From: Dyadobacter sp. CY345
Lineage (GTDB): Bacteria; Bacteroidota; Bacteroidia; Cytophagales; Spirosomataceae
Direction: 5' to 3'
Length of the DNA stretch: 64,000 nucleotides
Assembly (NCBI RefSeq): GCF_021502725.1
Contig: NZ_JAKFFS010000002.1
Span: forward strand, 248,001-312,000
Under the pieces are notes generated by a model that did no database searches, was not told the origin of the DNA, and was given only the letters and a program-made list of their open reading frames with translations. How positions within the stretch are numbered: the stretch's first letter is position 1; each line of letters starts with the position of its first letter. The position numbers and the translations under genes were made by a program. This document shows, in pieces, positions 26,399-35,400 of this stretch.

Positions 26399-26568
26399 AA
26401 CCATTTAAGAAACCTGAGGAAACCTGAGTTTTCATTTACATGTTTTACATACAGGTTTCATGTAGAAGTTATTATATAAGCTCTGCTAAAAAACATTTGT
26501 TACATATTAACTTAAATGTTCTTCGATTTCTTAGGTGGTAAATTAAAGCTAAAAGTTTAATAGATATA
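26399..26568. other. Spacer between moaD and moaE with short repeats
   Basis: This 176-base gap is unusually long for an otherwise tight cluster. It holds a direct repeat (GAAACCTGAG at about 26409 and 26419) and an imperfect palindrome around ACATGTTTTACATACAGG. No coding sequence is seen. A separate promoter for moaE onward is possible but no TAnnTTTG element is clear. Confidence 0.35.
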
Positions 26569-27018
26569 ATGAAGAAGATTCATAAACCTAAAAAGGTATT
26601 CATGCAAGGGCCGATTAGTCCGCAGTTTGTTGCTGACGCGATTGCCAAGCATCAATCTAAGGTGAGTATAGGTGCTCATGCGATATTCTTGGGGCAAATT
26701 CGTGCTGATGAAAAAGAAGAAGGTATTGTGACTGGGATTGAATATTCGGCTTATGAAGAGATGGCGGAACAATCGTTTCATGAGATAAGAGAAGATGCCT
26801 TTTCAAAGTTCGATCTGACATGTTTGCATATTTATCATAGTCTCGGAATAGTACCTGCAGGAGAAATAAGCCTTTTTGTTTTCGTATCATCGGCCCATCG
26901 TCGTGCCGCTTTTGAAGCGTCAGAATATATTGTGGATGAAATAAAAAACAAGGTTCCAATTTTCGGTAAAGAGCTGGTTGGCCCTACCGGATCGTACGTT
27001 TGGAAGGAAAATAAGTGA
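26569..27018 (+). CDS. moaE: Molybdopterin synthase catalytic subunit MoaE
   Basis: MoaE converts cPMP to molybdopterin using the thiocarboxylate sulfur carried by MoaD. The 149-residue product shows the family signatures GAHAIFLGQIRADE, GIEYSAYEEMAE, HSLGIVPAGE, SSAHRRAAFEA (His-Arg-Arg region lining the active site) and KVPIFGKE with the conserved lysine. Length is normal. It is followed by the moaC-mogA fusion gene 57 bases further on. Confidence 0.96.
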   Translation: MKKIHKPKKVFMQGPISPQFVADAIAKHQSKVSIGAHAIFLGQIRADEKEEGIVTGIEYSAYEEMAEQSFHEIREDAFSKFDLTCLHIYHSLGIVPAGEISLFVFVSSAHRRAAFEASEYIVDEIKNKVPIFGKELVGPTGSYVWKENK

Positions 27019-27075
27019 TGTTTTTATCTACCGCCTCACGAATTGAATTATCACTTTCTCGTTGCTTTTACAAGA

Positions 27076-27984
27076 ATGGTTGACATTACACATAAGACAA
27101 ATACGTTAAGAATTGCGACGGCTCAGGCCAGTGTGCAGGTAAGTAAGGCTGAGACTATACTTGCCATCCAAAATAAAACAGTTCCAAAAGGAGATGTTTT
27201 CGAGATGGCGAAGGCTGCCGGATTTTTGGCGGTGAAAAAAACGCCTGATCTTTTGCCTGATTGTCACCCGATACCAATCGAATATACTGCCGTAGCTTAC
27301 CGAATTGAGGAATTAACAATAGTAATCGAGCTGACGGTTAAAACAATTTATAAAACCGGCGTGGAAGTGGAGGCAATGCACGGCGCGTCCGTGGTGGCAC
27401 TCACACTTTATGATATGCTCAAACCAATTGATAAAGGTGTTCAGATAAGGAATATCCGTTTGTTGGAAAAGAAGGGCGGGAAAAGTGACAGAAAAGCAAT
27501 TCCTGAAAATTTGAAGACTGCCGTTATCGTTTGTTCCGACAGTATTTCGATAGGAATAGGCGAAGATAAATCCGGTAGAAAGATTATCGAAAAATTTGAG
27601 GCGATGGCGATTAAAGTCAATGATTACAGCATCATTCCGGACGATAAACAGACGATTCAGGAAAAAATAAAAAGTCTTTGCGATTTGTCATATCAACTGA
27701 TTGTGATAACAGGTGGAACCGGACTATCGCCGCGTGACGTTACCCCAGAAGCTGTCAGTGAATTAATTGACCGTGAAATTCCGGGAATCGCAGAAACAGC
27801 TAGGCAATATGGACAGGAAAGAATGCCAACCTCCATGCTGTCACGTTCGGTTGCGGGGTTGATTGGTGATACTTTGGTTTTGACGATGCCAGGCAGTACT
27901 GGTGGCGCTATAGAATATATCGATGCCCTTTTTCCGCACGTCCTGCATGTTTTCGGTGTTATGGAGGGAAAAAAGCACGAGTAA
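27076..27984 (+). CDS. moaCB: Bifunctional MoaC-MogA (MoaCB) molybdenum cofactor enzyme
   Basis: The 302-residue protein is a fusion. Residues 1-150 are cPMP synthase MoaC (PKGDVFEMAKAAGF, PDCHPIPIEY, TGVEVEAMHGASVVALTLYDM and RLLEKKGGKS), which finishes the pterin ring started by MoaA. Residues 160-302 are a MogA/MoaB adenylyltransferase domain (VIVCSDSIS, VITGGTGLSPRDVTPEA, LVLTMPGSTGG), which activates molybdopterin for MoeA. The ATG at 27076 begins directly before the MoaC domain; an in-frame TTG at 27043 would add 11 non-conserved residues. The same fusion is widespread in Bacteroidota. moaA follows after 14 bases. Confidence 0.95.
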   Translation: MVDITHKTNTLRIATAQASVQVSKAETILAIQNKTVPKGDVFEMAKAAGFLAVKKTPDLLPDCHPIPIEYTAVAYRIEELTIVIELTVKTIYKTGVEVEAMHGASVVALTLYDMLKPIDKGVQIRNIRLLEKKGGKSDRKAIPENLKTAVIVCSDSISIGIGEDKSGRKIIEKFEAMAIKVNDYSIIPDDKQTIQEKIKSLCDLSYQLIVITGGTGLSPRDVTPEAVSELIDREIPGIAETARQYGQERMPTSMLSRSVAGLIGDTLVLTMPGSTGGAIEYIDALFPHVLHVFGVMEGKKHE

Positions 27985-27998
27985 TAATTTAACTAATA

Positions 27999-28991
27999 AT
28001 GTCTCAACCCATTACGGATACATTTGGTCGTAAACACACTTATCTGCGCATCTCGCTGACAGACAAGTGTAACCTTCGTTGTACTTACTGTATGCCACAG
28101 GAAGATATGCAGTTTATGCCTTCCAAATGGCTGATGCAAGCAGATGAAATCCAGACGCTTGCCGGTATTTTCGTGGATATGGGTGTTGAAAAAATAAGAT
28201 TGACAGGCGGGGAACCGTTGATCAGGAAAGATGCCAGTCAGATTATTCGGAATCTGGGTTTGTTATCTACTTCACTCACATTGACCACCAATGCGGTTTT
28301 TGTAGATCAATTCATTGATGATCTTAAAAATGCAGGAGTTCGTTCATTGAACGTAAGTCTGGATACTCTGAATGAGCAATCGTTTAAAAATATTACCAAA
28401 CGCGATCATTTTGGCAGAACACTGGATAGTATCAGATTATTGATTTCTGAGGGTTTTGTCGTTAAGATCAATATGGTGGTGATGCGTGGAGTAAATGATG
28501 AAGAAGTAAATGACTTCGTCAGACTTACTATCGACGAACCCAACCTGCATGTTCGTTTTATAGAGTTTATGCCTTTTAACGGAAATAAATGGGATATGTC
28601 GAAAATAGTTTCTTATAAGGATCTGCTGACGGATATCAGTACCCAATTTACTTTTGAAAAACTGGAAGGCGAGTTGCACGATACTGCACATAATTTCCAG
28701 GTAAATGGTGGAAAGGGAACTTTTGGAATTATTGGTACAGTCACTCACCCCTTTTGTTCCGGCTGCAACCGCATCCGTCTGACCGCAGATGGAAAATTAA
28801 AAAATTGCCTTTTTGATACAACAGAAGCGGATCTGCTTACGCCGCTTAGACGTGGAGAGGATGTCAAATCGCTGATTTATTCCCATTTTCATAAAAAACA
28901 TTTCGCGCACGGCGGGCACATCGATTTTGCTGAAAAGAATGCAAAAGAAGATTACGAACAAAATCGGCGAATGATTTCGATTGGCGGATAG
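27999..28991 (+). CDS. moaA: GTP 3',8-cyclase MoaA (radical SAM)
   Basis: MoaA carries out the first step of molybdenum cofactor synthesis, the radical SAM rearrangement of GTP. The radical SAM cluster cysteines are Cys24, Cys28 and Cys31 in DKCNLRCTYC, the GGEPL motif follows, and the C-terminal second [4Fe-4S] site is in FCSGCNRIRLTADGKLKNC. The protein ends in the Gly-Gly pair (ISIGG) known to be needed for activity in this family. At 330 residues it is complete. It is the last gene of the Moco cluster and converges with a toxin gene whose stop is 4 bases away. Confidence 0.97.
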   Translation: MSQPITDTFGRKHTYLRISLTDKCNLRCTYCMPQEDMQFMPSKWLMQADEIQTLAGIFVDMGVEKIRLTGGEPLIRKDASQIIRNLGLLSTSLTLTTNAVFVDQFIDDLKNAGVRSLNVSLDTLNEQSFKNITKRDHFGRTLDSIRLLISEGFVVKINMVVMRGVNDEEVNDFVRLTIDEPNLHVRFIEFMPFNGNKWDMSKIVSYKDLLTDISTQFTFEKLEGELHDTAHNFQVNGGKGTFGIIGTVTHPFCSGCNRIRLTADGKLKNCLFDTTEADLLTPLRRGEDVKSLIYSHFHKKHFAHGGHIDFAEKNAKEDYEQNRRMISIGG

Positions 28992-28995
28992 GGAA

Positions 28996-29310
28996 TTAGG
29001 ATTTATCATTCCAAAATTCGTCAGGATCTCTATAATGACTCAGAACTGCATGAATCAGAATTATTTTTGCTTCTCCGTAAATTGAGAAGTGTATCGAGAA
29101 TGGGAAAACTTCCGTTATGCCGAGTCTAACGCTGTTATATCTTATAGCATAAACAAACGGATTTTTCTTTATTAGAATGAGCTTCGCTTTAATCTCAGCT
29201 TTAAACTTTCTTCCCAAGCCCTTTTGACGATTCTCGTAGAAATTTGCGGATTCAATTATATCTCTTAAAGATTCGGGAGTAAATTTAAGAAGGTACACAG
29301 AGTTCATCAT
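28996..29310 (-). CDS. RelE/ParE family toxin of a type II toxin-antitoxin pair
   Basis: The 104-residue basic protein has the ParE/RelE plasmid-stabilisation fold pattern: KFTPESLRDIIESANFYENRQKGLGRKFKAEI at the N-terminus, a central KKNPFVYAIRYNSVRLGITEVFPFSIHFSI stretch of strands and a C-terminal ILIHAVLSHYRDPDEFW, typical of ParE-like toxins whose last helix ends with HxxRDP. Its start overlaps the antitoxin stop by 4 bases (ATGA), the usual arrangement for coupled translation. Target (gyrase or ribosome-bound mRNA) is not decided by sequence. Confidence 0.88.
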   Translation of the reverse strand: MMNSVYLLKFTPESLRDIIESANFYENRQKGLGRKFKAEIKAKLILIKKNPFVYAIRYNSVRLGITEVFPFSIHFSIYGEAKIILIHAVLSHYRDPDEFWNDKS

Positions 29311-29528
29311 TCAGAATCCAGAATTTGGAAGGCTCGATTCTCGTCAACTAATAGTTCTGATTTGCCTTTATACTTTTCAATTCTTTGAGTTACCAGATTC
29401 TTTTGCCATTCTGGAACTTGATCTTCTTCATTATTTCTAATTATTTCAATGGCATCCATTTTCTGCAAATCTTCAATTACAGAAGCTGCATAGTCTTTTT
29501 TTACTTTTATATGATATGTTGTTTGCAT
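29307..29528 (-). CDS. Antitoxin of the ParE-type toxin-antitoxin pair
   Basis: A 73-residue acidic protein directly upstream of, and overlapping by 4 bases, the ParE-like toxin gene. It starts MQTTYHIKVKKDYAASVIEDLQKMDAI and ends in an acidic polar tail that would wrap the toxin. I recognise it by position and size rather than by a confident DNA-binding family. A minus-strand TATCTTTG lies about 32 bases upstream and probably drives both genes. Confidence 0.8.
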   Translation of the reverse strand: MQTTYHIKVKKDYAASVIEDLQKMDAIEIIRNNEEDQVPEWQKNLVTQRIEKYKGKSELLVDENRAFQILDSE

Positions 29529-29559
29529 AATATCGGAAGTACAAGGTTGCTGCTTATTT

Positions 29560-29567
29560 CAAAGATA
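29560..29567 (-). promoter_or_regulatory. Probable -7 element of the toxin-antitoxin operon
   Basis: Minus-strand TATCTTTG, an exact TAnnTTTG match, 32 bases before the antitoxin start codon. Confidence 0.55.
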
Positions 29568-29735
29568 ACGAATTTGATGACAAATTTTATCTGTTCAGGA
29601 ATATAACATTTTGTGTAATGGTAAAAGGTTTAAACCATTCAACCCGCTTTTTCAACCGCTCATAAATTCAATGCAACATGGCCTGAGGTGATGACATCAT
29701 TGGTGAAAAATTAGCCAATATAAATCTTCAAAGCC

Positions 29736-30143
29736 ATGAAAAACTTCCGGAAAATCTTTGCTGCTGCGCTCTGCGGCTTGTTATTGACGAATCTTGTCTC
29801 AGCCGAACAATTACAAAATTCAGAAAAAGGACACTATTACGAATCTTTTAGGGTCGGTATGTACCGTGTGAAAAACTCTTTGGTCATGAATCTTCTTCTG
29901 GAAAAAGATAAAGGTGTTTCGCTGAATATCAGATTAATAGATTCGAATGGGAAGATCTTACATCAGGAATATGTCGCCAAAGGATTGAGAAAAGTGGGGC
30001 AGAAATTTGATTTCTCAGACGTAAATGATGGAGATTATAGAATTGAAATTCTAAACGGAGATGAGCGTGTTGTGAAAAATATAAGTTTATCCACAACAGA
30101 AATAGCCGAAGTTAGCGGGAGAAGGCTTATAGCATTCAATTAA
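29736..30143 (+). CDS. Small secreted beta-sandwich protein, function unknown
   Basis: The 135-residue product has a signal peptide (MKNFRKIFAAALCGLLLTNLVSAEQ). The mature part, with NIRLIDSNGKILHQEYVAKG and FDFSDVNDGDYRIEILNGDERVVKNISL, resembles the immunoglobulin-like fold of T9SS sorting domains and DUF3244-type small proteins, but here it stands alone rather than as a tail. It is monocistronic and followed by a strong terminator. The role is unknown; envelope or periplasmic location is the only supported inference. Confidence 0.78.
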   Translation: MKNFRKIFAAALCGLLLTNLVSAEQLQNSEKGHYYESFRVGMYRVKNSLVMNLLLEKDKGVSLNIRLIDSNGKILHQEYVAKGLRKVGQKFDFSDVNDGDYRIEILNGDERVVKNISLSTTEIAEVSGRRLIAFN

Positions 30144-30149
30144 ATTCTT

Positions 30150-30190
30150 GCCGGTACAGATCCTAGTAAAATCTGTACCGGCTTTTTTCT
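30150..30190 (+). terminator. Strong intrinsic terminator
   Basis: GCCGGTACAGAT pairs perfectly with ATCTGTACCGGC over 12 bp around a 9-base loop, followed by a run of six T. It ends at the stop codon of the convergent esterase gene. Confidence 0.9.
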
Positions 30191-31110
30191 TATTTGATAT
30201 AACTGTTTGCTTTCAACCATCCCTCCAGAGCGGCTGGCCAATTGACGAGAGAGCCTTTTCCTTCTGTACGCATTCCATATCCGTGGCCACCTTTCGGATA
30301 TAAATGCATTTCCGCCGGCACTTTAACTTTTTTAAGTGCAAGATAATAAGCAATACTATTTTCAACAGGCACGGCGGAATCGTCCATCGCATGTACCAAA
30401 AATGCAGGTGGTGTTTTGTCGGTTACCTGCAATTCATTGGAATAATATTTAATAAGTTCTTCTGATTTGTCCGGACCTAAAAGATTATCTCGTGAACCTC
30501 CGTGTGCCAGTTCTGGCAACAAAGAAATAACCGGATACATCAATATTGAAAAATTAGGTTTCGATTCTTCGGAAGCCTTTTCTCCCATATTATAATGTGT
30601 AGCAAGCGTAGCAGCCAAATGTCCGCCAGCTGAAAATCCCATCACACCAATTTTTTCGACATTAATATTCCATTTTTTTGCACCTTGCCTGATCATTTTC
30701 ATGCCTTGCATCGCATCCTGAAGTGGTGCTTCGTGTTGATGTTCCATAGCTTTCGCGTCAGGCAGCCGATATTTCAAAACGAAAGCAGAAATTCCCCGCT
30801 CATTAAACCATTTCGCCAGATCACTTCCTTCATGCGACGCGGCAAGTATGCCATATCCTCCACCGGGACAGATCATAACGGCAGCACCTGTTGCTTTTTC
30901 TTTTGGAGCTATATACGCTGCGATTGTTGGAATCGTAACCCCACTTATTCGTAAAATTCCGTCTGTGGTGACGGATTTTTCCTCGATTGTATTTGTCTTA
31001 TTATTTGGTACTTTTCCTTCCGGCCATAACGATATTACTTCATTTTGAGCCATAGATAGTTGTGATAGAATAGTAAGGCCCACGGCCGTTATTAAGGTTG
31101 TTTTTTTCAT
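30190..31110 (-). CDS. Exported alpha/beta hydrolase (acetyl-esterase / acetyl-xylan esterase type)
   Basis: The 306-residue product has a signal peptide (MKKTTLITAVGLTILSQLSMAQ) and an alpha/beta-hydrolase fold of the bacterial esterase class that often removes acetyl groups from plant polysaccharides. The oxyanion-side motif CPGGGYGIL is clear, the nucleophile is Ser160 in GFSAGGH, the acid lies in HAMDDSAVP and the catalytic histidine in KGGHGYG. The start at 31110 fits the signal peptide better than the in-frame ATG at 31128. It may act in the periplasm or outside the cell on sugars released by the glycosidases elsewhere in the window, which is inference. Confidence 0.88.
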   Translation of the reverse strand: MKKTTLITAVGLTILSQLSMAQNEVISLWPEGKVPNNKTNTIEEKSVTTDGILRISGVTIPTIAAYIAPKEKATGAAVMICPGGGYGILAASHEGSDLAKWFNERGISAFVLKYRLPDAKAMEHQHEAPLQDAMQGMKMIRQGAKKWNINVEKIGVMGFSAGGHLAATLATHYNMGEKASEESKPNFSILMYPVISLLPELAHGGSRDNLLGPDKSEELIKYYSNELQVTDKTPPAFLVHAMDDSAVPVENSIAYYLALKKVKVPAEMHLYPKGGHGYGMRTEGKGSLVNWPAALEGWLKANSYIK

Positions 31111-31128
31111 AAATAATGGACATTTCAC

Positions 31129-31464
31129 AGAAAAGACGAGCGCATCTCATCTTTACCCTCAACTTATTCATCTTATTGGCAGTTACCTCATATTTTTGTC
31201 AGCAACAAATTCAAAATCGTTTTATTTTTATAAAAACGGAATTCTGTTTTTACATAATATAAATATTTTTTATTTTGAAGAAACACGCTATACGAAAATG
31301 ATAGAATATAAGTTATTATTTATTCTACTTTAAATAACTTTGAGTTTAATAAGTCTTTCAGAATCAGTTTCCAAGTAAAAAGGAATGGAAGAATTTTAAA
31401 GTTAGTTTGTAAACAGACTAATCATTCTATTTAGGTTAATCTAAGTCGAAACATTAATTACATT
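31129..31464. other. AT-rich divergent intergenic region
   Basis: About 335 bases between divergent genes. It contains one exact -7-like motif, TAACTTTG at 31335-31342 on the plus strand, about 120 bases before the ABM gene. A 48-codon open frame begins at 31116, but it has no supporting evidence. Nothing else is apparent. Confidence 0.4.
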
Positions 31465-31755
31465 ATGGTGATCATACGAATTGTAAGAATGACTTTTTTG
31501 CCAGAGAAGATAACTGAATTCGAAACCATTTTTGAAAAATGCCGAAATGATATCAAGCAAATGCCAGGCTGTCTGCATCTGGAACTCTGGCGTGATACAG
31601 ACAATCCGGATATCTTTGTCACTTGCAGTCACTGGGAAAGCGAAGAATATTTGAACACCTATCGAAAAACAGCTTTTTTTGGGATAATATGGAAAAAGAC
31701 AAAGGCACTTTTTGCGGACAAACCTTTGGCCTTTTCAGTTGAAAAACTTTCCTGA
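31465..31755 (+). CDS. Antibiotic-biosynthesis-monooxygenase (ABM) domain protein
   Basis: The 96-residue protein is a single ABM/dimeric alpha-beta barrel domain: IRIVRMTFLPEKITEFETIFEKC, then MPGCLHLELWRDTDNPDIFVTCSHWESEEYLNTYRKTAFFG. Members include quinol monooxygenases and heme-degrading enzymes, but many are uncharacterised and the catalytic residues differ, so no reaction is assigned. It is cytoplasmic (no signal) and monocistronic. Confidence 0.85.
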   Translation: MVIIRIVRMTFLPEKITEFETIFEKCRNDIKQMPGCLHLELWRDTDNPDIFVTCSHWESEEYLNTYRKTAFFGIIWKKTKALFADKPLAFSVEKLS

Positions 31756-31772
31756 TGATAATTTTTAATATC

Positions 31773-32366
31773 CTATTTTTTTGCGGGATTGATCATAATA
31801 TGCGCTCTGTGCGTCCCTGGATCCATAATCCAAGGCATTCCGGGGACATCCGGTTTTAAGGGCAAGCCGGTAGTTTCAGCGGTGGCAAAGGGTATGTAAA
31901 CTACATATCTCAAATAGCCATCTTTAACATCTCCCGTTTTGCTGTCATAATTTTCCGCTGACCCTGAAAGAGAAAATAAAGTAGAAGGCTGTTTTGGCAT
32001 GGCGAGTTGTCCGCCTTTTACTTCTTTTTCACGAATATCAAATATCTCCTTCTGATTTTTCCCTTCCTTGGTCAATACACGTCCTCTTTCCATAAATGGT
32101 TCTAAATCTGCGTGGTAGCAGGATACATTTATTCCTTCTTTTTTCGGATCGTCGGCGATGCAGACAAAGTCGTTAGTTCCGTTCCGTAATGTTTTAAAAG
32201 TGCCGTCGGAAGTATATCCGTAAACTTTTGCACCGGCCTGTTTATCCATTGGAGCTGCAAGCGAAGCCGTTTTGATCTGGATATCGGCGGCGGGAATTAC
32301 AGTCTGTGCATTTGCTTGAAGAGCTATGCAAAAAAGGGTTATAACAAAAAAAATCTGTTTCATCAT
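31773..32366 (-). CDS. Secreted protein of unknown function
   Basis: The 197-residue product starts with a signal peptide (MMKQIFFVITLFCIALQANAQT). The mature protein contains GTNDFVCIADDPKKEGINVSCYH with two cysteines and a C-terminal PGMPWIMDPGTHRAHIMIN. The last part, with Trp-Ile-Met-Asp-Pro-Gly and His-Arg-Ala-His-Ile-Met, looks like a conserved core with possible metal-binding histidines, but I do not recognise a family. It is divergent from the PVC-type dehydrogenase genes, with 130 bases between. Confidence 0.75.
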   Translation of the reverse strand: MMKQIFFVITLFCIALQANAQTVIPAADIQIKTASLAAPMDKQAGAKVYGYTSDGTFKTLRNGTNDFVCIADDPKKEGINVSCYHADLEPFMERGRVLTKEGKNQKEIFDIREKEVKGGQLAMPKQPSTLFSLSGSAENYDSKTGDVKDGYLRYVVYIPFATAETTGLPLKPDVPGMPWIMDPGTHRAHIMINPAKK

Positions 32367-32496
32367 AGTAAATGATATGTGGCTTGTTTCTTATTATCTA
32401 AATTTAGTAATCTTTACTAAAAGAATGTTACAAAATCCAGTTTCTGGCTGATTTACATTTAAATAAAGCAAACAACTGATTAAAATTATATCACCA

Positions 32497-35400
32497 ATGA
32501 ATTTTAAAAATCCGCTGATTCTTTCTGCAACTGGTATGCTGGCGCTCGGCGTTCTGGCTGCGTCGTATATGCGAACGAATCCGAGTACAATTCAAAGTGC
32601 CGGTCTCGACAGTCTTTATGAAAATCTAAGCACGGAGCAGAAACGTTCGCCGAAATATGCTGTTGCTGGTTTAAAAGTCGCGGATGGCATGGAAGCAACA
32701 CTTTTTGCCGCAGAACCGACTCTGACAAACCCAACCAACATCGACGTCGATCACCTTGGAAGAGTATGGGTATGTGAAGCTTATAACTACCGGCCGGCAA
32801 TTAATGGCAACCCAACGAAAAATGAAGGCGACAGGATTTTAATTCTGGAAGATACCAACGGTGATGGGAAATCTGATAAATCAACCGTTTTTTACCAGGG
32901 GGTTGAACTGAATTCTCCGCTTGGAATCTGGGTAATGGGAAATAAGGTTATTGTATCCCAAAGTCCGTATGTCTGGTTATTTACAGACGCTGACGGCGAC
33001 GGAAAGGCTGATAAAAAAGAAGTAATTTTTGAAGGAGTAGGAGGCGATCAGCACGACCATGGTATGCACGCGTTTGTGTTTGGGCCAGATGGGAAATTGT
33101 ATTTTAATTTTGGTAACGAAGGCGGGCACTTGCTGGATGGAAAAGGAAATCCGGTCGTTGGTCAGGATGGAAAGGCTATTGATTTTAAAACAAATAAACA
33201 GGGAATGGTTTTCCGATGTGACCTTGATTTTAAAAATATCGAAGTGTTGGGAAATAATTTCCGGAATAATTATGAAGTTGCGGTAGATAGCTACGGAACT
33301 ATGTGGCAATCGGATAATGACGACGACGGCAATAAAGGTGTACGGATTAATTACGTTATGCCTTATGGAAATTACGGTTATACGGATGAAATGACAGGAG
33401 CAGGCTGGCGTGCAAACCGCACCAATATTGAGGACTCTATCCCATTCCGTCATTGGCATTTGAACGATCCCGGCGTAGTTCCTAATCTTTTACAAACAGG
33501 TGCAGGATCTCCAACAGGTATGGTCGTTTACGAAGGGCGGTTATTGCCAAAAGTTTACTGGGACCAGATGATCCATTGTGATGCAGGTCCTAATGTCGTT
33601 CGTTCTTATCCGGTTCAAAAATCTGGTGCTGGGTATTCTGCCAGGATCGTAAATGTACTGGAAGGAAAACGCGATCAGTGGTTTCGTCCTTCCGATGTTT
33701 GTGTAGCGCCGGATGGTTCTCTGATCGTTTCTGACTGGTATGATCCAGGCGTTGGCGGGCACCAGGCTGGTGACCAGAATAAAGGAAGACTATATCGTCT
33801 GGCTCCTGAAAATACGCCATACCGAATCCAGAAAGAAGATTATTCGACCGCGGCAGGTGTCGTGAAGGCTTTGCAAAACCCGAATCTTTCAGTTCGTTTT
33901 CAGGCTTGGGAAGCTTTGATGAAAATGGAATCCAAAGCGCTTGCGGAATTGAAAAAGTTATTTGAAAATAAAGAAAATCCAAGAATGCGTGCACGCGCGT
34001 TGTGGGCTATCGCAACAATTGATAAGAAAGGCACGGAAGATATTGAATCTGCGTTTCGTGACGCAAATCCTGACATTCGTATCACGGCATTGCGTGTGGT
34101 TCGTGAGAAAAGGGCGGCGGATCTCGTAAAATATGTAAAGTTGCTTGCAAGCGATTCAGATGTGCAGGTTCGTCGGGAATGCGCACTGGCACTTCATGGA
34201 ATAATTTCGCCCGACGCTCCCGAAATCTGGGCACAGCTTGCTCAGCAGTATGACGGAAAGGATCGCTGGTATCTGGAAGCACTTGGAATCGGGGCGGCGG
34301 GTCAATGGGATTCGTTTTTTAAAGCTTGGGTAAATAAAGCCGGACCGAATCCAATCGCAACGGAAGCCGGAAAAGATATTGTCTGGCGTTCAAGAAGTAA
34401 AGAATCCGTCAATTTATTGGCTTCTCTGGCAAGTGATCCCGGCGTGGATCTAAAAAGCCGTCTTCGGTATTTTAGGGCTTTTGATTTCAATCCAGGAGCA
34501 AAAGAAAAGTCAACAGCGCTTCTGAAAATCATGAAGGGAACCGCAAAAAATCAGAATGAGATCAATGAACTTGCTTTGCGGCATCTTGATCCTGGTTTTG
34601 TGAAGCAGTCGCCCGAAGCGATGGCTGCGTTGAAAAAGCTGCTGGATGCAACTTACGGCACAGCCACTTATATGGATTTGGTTATGCGTTATGAGCTTCC
34701 ATCGGAAAATAACCGTCTATTAAAACTGGCCACAAGCCAGGCGAAGACTAACCTGGGCAGAAGTGCCGGGCAGCAGCTTTTGAAACAAAATGGCTCGCCG
34801 CTACTCTGGACTGTTATCAAGGGAAAGGATACGGAAAAAGCATCGTCTGCATTGGCGTCGATCAGGAGTGTTGGCAGTAAACAATCGCTGGATATTTTGA
34901 AAACGGTTGCGCTGGACGCCAAACAACCACTAGATTTACGCACTGAAGCAACCCGTTCTTTGGGCGGTACAATGAGTGGTGAAGATCTTGTTCTGGTTTT
35001 ATTAAAAGAAGGCAAAATAACCGGCGACCTGAAAACTACTGCGGTGCAAGGTCTGAGCGGTGCGTGGAGGAAATCCGTAAAAACAGAAGCGGCGAAATAT
35101 CTTGACGGTCCTGGTGCGGAAGTAAAAAAACATCCTGATCTGAAAACACTGGTTGGTATGAATGGGAATACAGCGAAGGGAAAGGAAATTTTCGCAATGT
35201 ATTGCACGGTATGCCACCAGGTGAACGGACAAGGAATTGATTTTGGTCCCAAACTTTCTGAGATCGGCACTAAACTTCCGAAAGAAGCTTTATATGCCGC
35301 TATCTTTGAACCAAGTGCCGGAATCGGATTTGGTTATGAAGGTTTTGAAGTGACGATGAAAGATGGTTCTTCTGTTTCCGGAATAATTTCCAGTAAGACA

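Noticed and set aside
31116..31262. A 48-codon plus-strand open frame overlapping the upstream region of the esterase gene
   Set aside because: It has a signal-like start but low complexity and no conserved motif, and lies in an AT-rich divergent region.
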